Of a stretch of DNA of 64,000 nucleotides, positions 34,775 through 44,290 are shown piece by piece. A program made the translations under genes and the position numbers. Source of the stretch: Ophioceras dolichostomum (Eukaryota; Ascomycota; Sordariomycetes; Magnaporthales; Ophioceraceae); assembly GCA_003049485.1 (NCBI GenBank), contig PYST01000016.1:62434-126433 (forward strand), read 5' to 3'. The notes under the pieces were generated by a model that saw only the letters and a program-made list of their open reading frames with translations, made no database searches and was not told where the DNA came from. The first letter of the stretch is position 1; each line of letters begins with the position of its first letter.

Positions 34775-35526
34775 GCCAGCGCTGCTCCATTGGCTGGAGT
34801 ATGGAGTACAGAACACCTGTGTCTGTGTGCAGGCTCTGCGTCTCTCCGGTGCTGCATGGCTCCTCCTCAGGGCATCAATTCCGCGTTTTTTTTTTTTGCC
34901 CCTCAACAACACCACCCTCAGCTACCATGTGCCTCGATAACCCCTCCATTTCCCCCCTATCCCATCCCTCGTTCTTCTTCCCGCCATCCGCGCTCTTGGC
35001 CACAGACGATCCCAAGCCCATGTTTCGTCCCAAGTTTGGAGATGGAAGGAAGGTTAAAGCAGGCATCCCGGGGCTTCTGGAAACCTCTTCGAAGTGCACC
35101 CCTCCGTGCCTGTGCCAACTGTACCCCAGAGGCGGTGGTGGCTGACAGATAACAAAGAAACGGCTGGCGGCGACGGAGGGGGCCGGCGATCCAGATCAGA
35201 TCACACAGATCGAGCACGACTGGGGGGAGGGTCGGAATGGACAGGTGTTGAGGTATCACCGCAGCACCAGAGGCGGCGTGTCTACATACATACATACAGG
35301 TCCAGCAGGGGACCTCTTCACAATTGAGCTGTGAGCTGGTGGCTGTCAGCTGCAGTGACCTCCCACAGTCCACAACAGTCCACAGTGAGTGACCTGCTCG
35401 GGAAATCACGAACACGAAGTAACGCAGATACAGCTCTGTCGTTGTCCAGCAGGCAGGCCAGATAATGTTGAGCTTGGTTCGGTCCGGAGCAATCATGTGC
35501 TTCATCGAAGTAAGAAATGAATAATC

Positions 35527-35565
35527 NNNNNNNNNNNNNNNNNCCCCCCCCCCCCCCCCCCCCCC
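35527..35565. other. Assembly gap (17 N) followed by a 22-base C run
   Basis: Seventeen N at 35527-35543 adjoin 22 consecutive C at 35544-35565. The homopolymer probably blocked sequencing. The real length here is unknown. Confidence 0.95.
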
Positions 35566-37301
35566 TCTTCTCAAGTCTCATCAATGCCCTTCTCCTTCAT
35601 GGCTCCGTGCCGCTAGGGCAAAGACGTAGTAGCTCCTGCGCATTGTGTGCTTTACTTGCACGTTCTTCATGCCCGCTGATGTGTTTTACTACCACCGTAC
35701 TTGTTCCACCTTCTCCAGTGGCGATCCAGGGTCCCCTCTCGCGACCGGGCCGTCACTCCGAACCGTTGAGCTTCCGGAGGTCAGCCTCGACACATGACCG
35801 TCCGTATGCAGCAGGGATTCTAGGATTGGTGTTTCGTGGAAACCTCGGGATTTTCTGACTTACCACAGCATGCCACAGGAGATTGCTGCACTTGTACTAC
35901 CCCATTATTTGCCTTTCTGTATCTTTACGCACCGACTTATCATCATGAGAGAAAGAAAGGACCTTGGCTTGTTTCGTACCTTTTCGTGCGTCTTTCGGCG
36001 AATCGGGATCGAAAGGACCAAGAACGAACCAAGAGGGAGAAAGAAGAAGAACAATGCTTGTTGGTTCGCTCGGGTGGGAGGTGGGAGGTGGGAGGTGTGG
36101 AACACCCATACGTCCGTGGGATGGATGGGAACTAGGGAACGTGGTTTGCCCACCACAGCCGCCACGAGCCAACGGGATAGACGGCCCAGCTTTTCGGTTC
36201 ATCCGGCTCGTTTGTGTTGACTGCCAGGACATACTATCGGTCTTATTTGATGATACCAGCTCTACTATAGGTTGGGAGGTAGGTTCCATGGCGGGCTCCA
36301 AGAAGCCCAGACACATGGCCTCTTTTATTTTTCGCCTCTTGTCAAGTATCGAGATGAAGATCAATGGTCAAATAACTGGATTTATTTGTCACCCTACAGA
36401 AACGGAATGTCCAGGATCGTGTGAAAATGAGGAAAGAGAGGAGGAAAAGCAGGGAAACTCGAAAGATGAGGACGGAAATTCGGGCACAAGATTCCTCAAG
36501 GGTGGAGAAGCTAACAATTGCCTTCCTGTCCATCACGGTTCATCACGCCCCAAGCTCACTTACACAGCATGGCCAAGCATCAGGCCAACAAGTATCACCA
36601 AGTTGTTCGACATACCTACCTATCTATACCTCCAGATACTGCCCACCTTCCACCCGCCGACCACTCACTCCTAGGTAGACACCGGATCTCCAGAAGTCCA
36701 CCCAGACCAGTCCAGCATCTATCGGCACTCTATTATCCTTCCGCCGGGTTCGGCCTCCGTCCGGCGCTGCTGCCTGTGGCAGCAGGTACAGCCAGTCCTT
36801 CCACGCCAAGCCAAACCAGCAGCCTTCCTTCTTCCATATACTACCATGCCGTACCACGCAATGCCATGCAATGCTATGCCTCGCAGGTGCGCTAACAGGC
36901 TCGACGGGAGATGGAAAAACCCGACGGCCAGAAAAAAGGCGAGGCGAGTCGAATCGAGGCGAGACGACGTGACGCAAGGGCAGGCAAACATACAGCCATG
37001 CAAGCATCCATCGTCCATCACCCACATATCAGCAAGAGCAAAACAGCCTAGAAAAAAGGACCGACGCACTATCCAGCCCAAGCAGCCAGGTTCAGCCAGT
37101 CAGCCAAACTTCAGCCAAATTCATAAACGTTGTCACTTCGTATGACCATCCTTCCCGTATCTATTGCCCTCTTTTGTATCGTTTTCCGACCTGCAGCTAG
37201 TCGTCACTCGGGGAGGGAAAAAAATGAATAACGCCGCGATTCGCGAGATGCACTCTCGGTGTGCTACTAGCTCCCTTTCTCTGGCCCCCACGGACTTCTT
37301 T

Positions 37302-37339
<38 letters not shown>
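37302..37339. repeat. (CTGC)n tetranucleotide microsatellite
   Basis: About nine consecutive CTGC units within CT-rich gene-free sequence. Confidence 0.85.
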
Positions 37340-37340
<1 letters not shown>

Positions 37341-38822
37341 CCTTCCTCTCTAGCTGTCCACCCGCTCGCCTACGGTTGTGTCTCTTCTCTTCCTCTGACA
37401 CATTCTCTCTCTTCTTCCACACTCTCTCACCGGTCCTTCTTGAACGCCCCGTGCGTACCTACCTGCCACATACACGAAGGACCGGCGCCCTGCAAATACC
37501 CGGTAATAAAGGCGGTGCTTCATCCCAGCAAATGAAAACATGAAGAAGGCAAACCCGTGAATATAATTTTTTTTTCTTCTCATTCTTGTGTAAGGTGTCC
37601 TTTTTTTTTTCCCGGTTTCCATCATCTTTGCCATGTGTTGTCGTTCCTCCCTCCCACTCTGCCTCTGTCTCTCCTCTTTCCGCCCTTTTATCCCCCCTGC
37701 CCCCAAAACCGGCCGGAGCCGGCCACCACTGAATATCAAGAAGAATACGGTGTCCTTGCCATCCGTTCCCCCCTCCCTCCGTCCTGTGGATTCATATCAT
37801 ACACTTCGTATTATTAAACGCAGGGACCCGCGTGGGAAGAAAAAGAAGAAAAACGTGGCGGACAGGAAAAAGAACTCTAGCAAAGGAAAGAACAAGAAAA
37901 AGGAAAGGGAAAGAAAGACTCGATAAGAAGAATTTGAGATAAACAGTCATCGGAAAGTCGGGCAGAGACTAGATAGATAAAAACGGAGAGGGTTGATAGT
38001 AAATGACGGATGCGGCGGCTAAGCTCGCCTGTGATCCCTCACCCCCGTCGTAAGTTATCTTGTACCACGGCCCGCGGAGACCACCGATGAACACGACGCT
38101 CCCAAGTAACGACGGCAATGCAACGACGGCAGGCGAAAAAAAATGGTAGGTAGGTTTCTCTTGGGTAGGTTAGGTAGGTAGGCAAGGGCAGCCGCGGAGT
38201 CCATCGCGGGAGGGAACCCGCACGCATGGGGGCTACCACCACGTTCTCTGCTAACAAAGCCAGACATGATGAGAGTGATATGGAGAGAGTGAGGGGAAAG
38301 GGGAAGGGAAGGGAAAGAGGAAAGGAGGATGTGATGAGACACAAGGCCTGGACTGACTGAATGGTCCCCCACCCCCTCTGTCCCTCCCTACACATTAAGT
38401 CCGTCCGTTGAAGTGCTATGCGGAACATATGCCTTACGCCCGGCTCGTCAAGTAGATCTTCCGTCCGTCGTGCAGGAACAGGGAAGGCAAGACAACGCGA
38501 GCATAGACAGGACAAGGCCAAGGGATGGAAGAATGGGAAAGGAGGATCTGGTAGGGAGGTAGGCAGGTAGGTAGGTTCGGCCCCTGATGTGACCCTCCTT
38601 CTCTGCCTTCTCACCACCACTCCCACCACTTAGCACTAGCTGGTGCATGAGTGCCATCTCACTGCCGTCATCATAATGATATTGTGCCTGGCGTTCCAAG
38701 GAGTCGATGCCTCCCCCCCGACAAGATAGCCTCAAACATAGGTAGGTACCCATCTTCGTCCTTCTCCTCACTCCTCGCTCCTCACTCCTCACTCCTTACT
38801 CCAACCCCTTACCCCTCACCCC

Positions 38823-40026
38823 TCACATCTGCATAGGAACCGTCCCGCTACTGCCATCATGTTTCTGGCGTTTCGACGGGCTCCTACCGCCATCGTCATC
38901 CTCCTCCTCCTGCTCTTTCGCGCCATCTCCTCCTCCCTCCGTCCACTCCACGACCTCCCACTCATACGTCACCTTCCCATTGGCAGTCTGGACCCCTCCC
39001 CGACTCTGCCTCAGCCTCCCCAGCCTGCTCCCCGCAACCATTGACTCGATCCAAGGCACGCCGAAGGTCTCCCGCGAAACCACACCTCCGGGAGTCTGAC
39101 CACTGCTGCCACCAATTCTGCCACTACTTCCCCCCGGCGCCGTTGTCGCTGTTTCTGTTGTTACTTTTGTTGTTGATGACGTCGTCGCAGCCGTTGCCCC
39201 CCTCCTCTCACCACCTCCCTCTCCCTCTCCCTCTCCCTCTCGCTCCCCCTCATCCGAGCCTTCCGAGCTTTCCAGGCTGCCACCGCCATGACCGCCAGGG
39301 ACAAGACCCATGTCCTCGAGATCGCCCAGGTCCTCGCTGCAAAGGCTCCCGAGCGACAAGCGGATGAAGCCGGCCTCGCTGGGCGGGTCCTCGGACCAGT
39401 AGCTCAACGGCGTGCCGCAGAAGCCGCAGAACCCTGACTTGGTGGACTGCTGAGTGTATGTGCGGCGGATGAGAGCGGGCGTCTCGTCCGAGAAGAGGGG
39501 GAGGGTCGCCGAGCTGTATAGGGACAGGGGGACGCGGATGTAGGCTGCTAGGGGGCTTGCTTGGAAGATTCCTGTTTTTTTTTTGTTGGGAGGACGGGTT
39601 AGTTAGGTCGCACTAGGTAATTGGGACTAGGTAAGGTGCAAGTGTATACCTATGGACTAGGTAGGGAAGTAGCAGTTGTGTAGAGAGTAGGTGGGCAGGT
39701 AGCTAGAAGCTACACAGGTACTGGAGCTGGTGAAGGCAGGTATCGAAGTCCCCAGCCACGTATTGCAAATAGTGTCTCGCAGAACCGTGGCGTAGTCGTT
39801 CAGGGTTTGGCAGACACGAGCGGCGTGGTAACGCACAGCGTGAGAACGACACAAGGAAGCTAGGCGGATAGGTGTAGGCAGTAGGTGAGGTAAGGAGGTA
39901 CTCACGGTGCCGAGGGTGGGTGTCGAAGACGACCTCGACCAGTCTCGTGCCGCTCTCAGGAAGGTTGATGATGTAGCTGTTACGGCCGCATTGGCAACCG
40001 CCTCGCAAAGGCCTTAGAGCACTCAT
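38823..40026 (-). CDS. GFA / Mss4-like zinc-binding protein with long disordered tail
   Basis: Two exons, 40026-39906 and 39571-38823, join in phase (HPRH-R-IFQASPLAAYIRV) to give 289 aa. The fold is that of glutathione-dependent formaldehyde-activating (GFA/CENP-V) proteins. A zinc-ligand pair is expected at C11/C13 (GGCQCGRNSY) and a second at C89/C92 (SGFCGFCGTPLSYW). The central Cys pair present in catalytic GFA enzymes is absent, so enzymatic activity is doubtful. From about residue 115 the protein is Gly/Ser/Glu/Thr-rich low complexity. It then regains a short ordered patch (TFGVPWIESMVAG, KVTYEWEVVEW) and ends in an acidic and then basic tail (KRQKHD). The second half of the intron holds T-runs. 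Function is unknown. Confidence 0.82.
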
Positions 40027-40904
40027 GCTGCCTAATTGCTGGCTTTGGCTGACGGGGAGTTCGTCGCAGGAGCCAGCTGTGGTAGATGCTTGTTTGCTCG
40101 CTTGTTTGCTCGCTTGTTCGCTTGTTCGCCCGGTTGCTTGCTTGGTTTTGTGCTCTCCTTGTGTCGGTCGGCAGATCCTCGTCGGTACTCCGTTTGGCCT
40201 CTTCTCTAACTTGATGACGTGACGAAGCGGACGGCTGGAGACTCTGTACACTGTGCTTGTGTGCTGAAGTGAGGTCACGACGAGACCGGCCAGGTGATGG
40301 AGGGCGGGGGTAGTGTGTCTCTATTGCAAAGTTGAGGCGTCACGCCTGCCAGAAATCGAATAAAGCGGAGAGTGAGCAACAGCGAACGTAGTCGTCTGTT
40401 TGTTGTTGCCGGTGTTGACTGTGTTGGTCCAGGTGAGTGATAATAATGAGAACATTTGAGCGGTTGTTTGGTTTTTGTCTTGCCTGCTGTTCTTCGAGGT
40501 GAAGGTGCACGAGTCAACCTGGGATGTTGCTGGGAAAATGGTGCCAGTAGTTGAGGCAGCGATGGTGGGGTCAGTCGTGACATGCAGTGGCCTGCCTGCA
40601 GTGGTGGGCCCCTCACTGAGCTTTGCATGGAAGAGCTCTGGTAGTTTCCAGCATCGACTTCGACGCCCCCACTCTGGAGATTCTCTGCGCTTCCATCTCT
40701 CGACGATCTTGATTCGGAGGTCTTGGAACATTTCCGAAACACTTGAGGAAGTCCTTCGGGGCTCTAGAGAAACTGGGAGAGTCCCGCCCGTGGCCACCCG
40801 TTGCTGGTGGTGCTCTATTGATGATGATGTCGTCGCGATTGCCATCCCGTCTGATTATGATGATCACCTCTGGCGGTGATGCTCCCCCTGTTCGGGACCC
40901 GCTT
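40027..40904. other. Intergenic stretch, GFA-like gene start to AKR stop
   Basis: Holds the promoter/leader of the GFA-like gene, including an imperfect GCTTGTTTGCTC repeat at about 40085-40145, and the 3' UTR of the aldo-keto reductase. Open frames on both strands have no recognisable family. Confidence 0.5.
40085..40147. repeat. Imperfect TTGCTCGCTTGT-type tandem repeat
   Basis: About five 8-12-bp units of alternating GCTTGTTTGCTC and GCTTGTTCGCTT lie just upstream of the GFA-like start codon. They would read as Ser-Lys-Gln-Ala repeats if translated, but are judged to be leader sequence. Confidence 0.7.
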
Positions 40905-41942
40905 CTAGGCTTCTAGTGCACTGAGCGCCGACATTTCCTCGGTCGATAGCTCAAAGTCGAACACATCAGCGTTCTCTTGAATCCTCTCTGGCCGCGCGCT
41001 CTTCGGAAGCGGAACCCAGCCCTTCTGGAGTGCGTACCGGAGCAGCACCTGCGCGGCAGATTTGCCCGGGTGCCTCTCGGTGACTTCCAGCAGCGTTCGG
41101 TCCTGCATCCGTGACCCCTCGGCCAAGGGGCTGTATGCCTGCACCACGATGCCGTTGCGGCGACAGTATTCGACGAGGTCTCGCTGTTGATTCCAGGGAT
41201 GCAGCTACGATTTATCCCTCCCGTGCGTTTAGATAAGAGAGGTCATGTGAAGGTGCACCAAAAGAAAAAAGAATGAGGGCCGCCAAGAACTCACCAAGAT
41301 TTGGTTGACATGTGGAGGCCATACTCGGGCATATTGCCTCATCTCCTCAAGATGCTCTTCGGTGAAGTTGCTCACCCCAATCGCCCTCGCCCTCCCCTCG
41401 GCGTGCAGTTGCTCCAGGGCGAGCCACATGGCCATCCGCTGTTTCTTCCCGCCGTACGGGACATGCACGAGGAACAAGTCGATGTAGGCTGCCTCTCCAT
41501 TTTCGTCTTCCCCGGCGATCTTGCGCATGCTGTCCAGAGCCTTTTGATAGGTTTCTAGGGGTGTCTTGCCCGGTGTCTTGATCTTGGTCGTGATGAATAC
41601 CTCGGACCTGCTGACACGCGGTGCTTCTGGTTTGGGTGAAGAAGGTGATGGTGGTGATGGTGCTACTGGTAATGATGGTGGCGATGATGATGATGATGAT
41701 GATGATGATGATAATGATGATGACGTCGCTATGCGGCCCCTGAGAGCCTCTCCGACCTCAGCCTCGTTCTTGTACAACTGAGCTGTGTCGAGGAGCCGAT
41801 ACCCGGAATCCAAGGCTGACAGGCAAGCCGCGGCGCAGTCGCAAGGAGGGATTCGATACACGCCGAAGCCTAATAACGGCATCCTCGCTGTCGAATTCCG
41901 CAGAGGGATGGTGTCCGCGATGCAGAGCTCATGGGTAGACAT
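40905..41942 (-). CDS. Aldo-keto reductase with a poly-Ser insertion
   Basis: NADPH-dependent carbonyl reductase of the AKR superfamily. Two exons, 41942-41295 and 41204-40905, join at VNQIL-LHPWNQQRDL and give 315 aa. The catalytic tetrad is D52, Y57 (DTAQLYKNEAEVG), K120 (ITTKIKTPG) and H160 (FLVHVPYGG). The motifs GFGVYRIP, IGVSNFTEEHLEEM and the cofactor segment LPKSARPERIQEN are typical. Residues about 71-110 are an unusual Ser/Pro insertion after the second helix. Its poly-Ser is encoded by a (GAT)n tract, as read on the plus strand, at about 41682-41720. The physiological substrate cannot be inferred. The neighbouring genes do not form a recognisable cluster. Confidence 0.92.
41682..41723. 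repeat. (GAT)n microsatellite within the AKR coding region
   Basis: About nine perfect GAT units followed by imperfect ones. On the minus strand they encode the Ser run of the aldo-keto reductase insertion. Confidence 0.85.
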
Positions 41943-42475
41943 ATTGACTTACGGTACCAACCCACCCAGGTCCCTATCTAGGCAGTGACTAAACTGGATG
42001 AACAATTGAGAAATTGATTTAGGTGAGTGGAGAGTTGAGGCTTCTGGGTCTTAGTTTAAGAAGACAACACTTGCAAATATGTGAGTCACCGGTTAACAAA
42101 AGAACGAAAACAAGTCTTTGGTGGTTCGTACTAAGAATTATCATTGATGATTAACTATGTGTTTTCTAAGGATCGTAAGAAGAGTAAAAAAGTACGGTAG
42201 TTATTCCGTTTGCTGATGCTCAGCAAACGCCTGACCCCTTTCTGTCGTCCCCTTTCCACATCATCTTTTCAAATCCGTCCGTCCCAACATGGCTGGCGCT
42301 CATGATATTTTCCCACACAGAAATCCCCCCCAAAAAATGCACAAAAGTTCGTTTCGACTTATTGGACAAGACAGAAGAGAGAGAGAGAGATTATTATAAG
42401 ATAGCAAGTACCTAGGTAATACCTAGCGAGTGTACCTAACTACCTAGACATACAGAACACCTAGGTAGATAGGAT
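41943..42475. other. Intergenic stretch, AKR start to WSC stop
   Basis: Contains the AKR promoter and the 3' UTR of the WSC gene. A dense cluster of TACCTAGGTA-related elements fills 42408-42473. A GA repeat lies at about 42375-42390. No gene is seen. Confidence 0.5.
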
Positions 42476-44290
42476 TTACCAACCGCCACCAAAGATACTG
42501 CACTTGCCATTGGCGGCAGCGTTCTGGTTCTCAGACAGGCAGTCCTTGTACTGCGCTGTGCACTTGGAGCTCGCCGTCTCCCACGTGTCGGTCCAGACGG
42601 TGCGGCCGCCGATGCTGCGCTTCCACGGCCAGCCGTAGCTGCCCGACTTGTAGCCGGAGCCCTGGTTCTTCTTGCAGCCCTGGGCGTAGACGGCGTTGCA
42701 GTCGTCGTACTGCTCCTTGCAGGCCTCCTTGCAGGCGTTGGGCACGCCGCGGTGCGGCCACGACGGGCACTTCTTGCTGTCCGAGTCTGTGTACATCTTC
42801 CACTGGTTGCCGGCGTTGTAGTCGGACTTGAGGTCGTTGCACGTCACCACGGGCAGCTCGATGCCGCCGACGGGGTTCCCCGGGCCGTAGCCCCACCTGG
42901 TGTCGGTGGGCTGCTTGCAGATGTTGGTGACCGTCGGCACGGGGCACTTGGTCGTCGTGCTCGTGGCCGGCTTGGTGGTGGTCGTCGGCTTGTAGGTCGT
43001 CGTGCAGGGGATGGTGATGGTGCTGGTCGTCGAGGTGGAGGTGCCGTGCGAGGGCGGCTTCTTCTGGAACCAGTCGCCCTTGGAGCACTTGGTGGTGGAG
43101 CGGCAGTAGTCGTCGCAGTCGTTGCACCACTTGGCGAAGCTGAAGCACTCCATAGAGCCCGGCCAGCCAGCGTTCTTGAAGCAGGCCGCGACCTGCATCT
43201 TGCACTTGGAGGACCCGGTCTTGCAGCTGGGCTGGTCGTGCCAGTCGGGCAGGTCGTCGGAGCACCAGTTGCCACAGCCATACTCGCACTTGGGCGGCGT
43301 CACGATCGTGGTGACGCAGATGGCGCTGGACGTCGTCGACGTCGTCGTCGTCGTCGGCGGGGTCGTGGTGGGTGGCGGCGTGGTTGTAGGAGTAGTAGTG
43401 GTCGAGGTCGTGCTTGGCGGTTCGGTCGAAGAGCTTGGCGGTTCGGTCGAAGAGCTTGGCGGTTCGGTCGAAGAGGTAGAGGTAGTGGAGGTGGTAGACG
43501 TCGTGGACGACACGGGAGGCTGGTAGCCGCAGGGCTCGAGCGAGAGGAGGTCCTTGGCAACGAAGATGTTGATCCTGGCCGGACCGCCGCAGTTCTGTGC
43601 CGAGTTGCCCAGGCAGGGCATGTTGCACTCGGACATGTCCACAGCAAGGGTGCCGTTGCCAATCACAACGCCGCAGTAGCACTCCCCGCCATACTCGGTG
43701 CCGGCGAAGGGGAAGCCCTCGGCCTTGCAGGCTGCAAGGCACTTGTCGTTGGAGCCCGTATCACGATCCCAAGGCTGGCCGGTGACGTCCTGAACCGGGT
43801 AGGCCAGGGTCTTGCCCAGGGAGGAGTCATCGGTGTGGCAGCCGAGGCCCTGGTAGTCCGCGATGGTGGTAGGGTCGACGACTGGGAAGGTGGGGTCTTG
43901 GTAGACGGAGATGCGGTCGTTTCCTCCGCAGACCTGGGACGAGTTGCCAGTGCAGGCGAAGCTGCACTCGCTCTCCTCGACCTGGGGACCGTTCACCGTC
44001 GACCCGCAGAAGCACTCGCCGTAGTACTCGAGGCCGGCATAGCGGTAGCCGTTGCCCTTGCAGTCGGCGATGCACTTCTCGACCGTCATGCTCTGGGTGT
44101 CCAGCGTGCTCCGGTAGACGAGCGTGTCAGGGTTGCTCAGATCCTTGTAGCAGCCCGAGTACAGGAACGGCTGGAACGGGTCCAGGCACGGTGGCAGCGA
44201 GGGGGTCCAGGCATGAGCATGCTGAACGAGAGCCAGCGCCGCCGCGAGGACGGCATAAGACCGGGTGGACATTATGGAGTGTATCGACAC
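42476..44290 (-). CDS. Secreted protein with two WSC domains and cysteine-rich C-terminal modules
   Basis: Extracellular or cell-wall protein, probably carbohydrate-binding. A single exon gives 604 aa. A signal peptide ends near residue 27 (YAVLAAALALVQHAHA); the second in-frame ATG six codons in (44272) is an equally good start. WSC domain 1 is at about 43-131 (YSGCYKDL, CIADCKGNGYRYAGLEYYGECFCG in two pieces, GNDRISVY). WSC domain 2 is at about 150-250 (CLAACKAEGFPFAGTEYGGECYCG likewise, ARINIF). A Ser/Thr/Pro stalk follows, including three TEPPSSS units encoded by a 21-bp repeat at 43413-43475. Two further Cys-rich segments follow that I cannot name, separated by a second Thr-rich linker. 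There is no C-terminal membrane span, so unlike yeast Wsc sensors it is likely secreted. Confidence 0.88.
   Translation of the reverse strand: MSIHSIMSTRSYAVLAAALALVQHAHAWTPSLPPCLDPFQPFLYSGCYKDLSNPDTLVYRSTLDTQSMTVEKCIADCKGNGYRYAGLEYYGECFCGSTVNGPQVEESECSFACTGNSSQVCGGNDRISVYQDPTFPVVDPTTIADYQGLGCHTDDSSLGKTLAYPVQDVTGQPWDRDTGSNDKCLAACKAEGFPFAGTEYGGECYCGVVIGNGTLAVDMSECNMPCLGNSAQNCGGPARINIFVAKDLLSLEPCGYQPPVSSTTSTTSTTSTSSTEPPSSSTEPPSSSTEPPSTTSTTTTPTTTPPPTTTPPTTTTTSTTSSAICVTTIVTPPKCEYGCGNWCSDDLPDWHDQPSCKTGSSKCKMQVAACFKNAGWPGSMECFSFAKWCNDCDDYCRSTTKCSKGDWFQKKPPSHGTSTSTTSTITIPCTTTYKPTTTTKPATSTTTKCPVPTVTNICKQPTDTRWGYGPGNPVGGIELPVVTCNDLKSDYNAGNQWKMYTDSDSKKCPSWPHRGVPNACKEACKEQYDDCNAVYAQGCKKNQGSGYKSGSYGWPWKRSIGGRTVWTDTWETASSKCTAQYKDCLSENQNAAANGKCSIFGGGW
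43413..43475. repeat. Three tandem 21-bp units encoding TEPPSSS
   Basis: The unit CTTGGCGGTTCGGTCGAAGAG occurs three times with near identity in the stalk of the WSC protein. The identity suggests recent in-frame expansion. Confidence 0.85.

Larger units (their letters stand above)
33924..38822. other. Gene-free 4.9-kb region upstream of the GH1 gene
   Basis: I see no supported gene. It starts with the GH1 promoter/leader and includes a (GGTACA)n repeat, an N gap with a C run, GGTGGGA repeats near 36070-36095 and a (CTGC)n repeat. It also has long CT-rich stretches at 37370-37440 and 37600-37700, and GTAGGTAGG motifs near 38145-38180 and 38550-38580. The open frames (for example 35964-36674 plus) show no family features or coherent splice structure. 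It may contain unrecognised non-coding transcripts or long leaders. Confidence 0.45.

Noticed and set aside
29052..44290. Secondary-metabolite cluster (AMP-binding enzyme, reductase, glucosidase, WSC protein)
   Set aside because: There is no polyketide synthase, NRPS, terpene cyclase, P450, transporter or pathway regulator. The genes are spaced widely and have ordinary individual roles.
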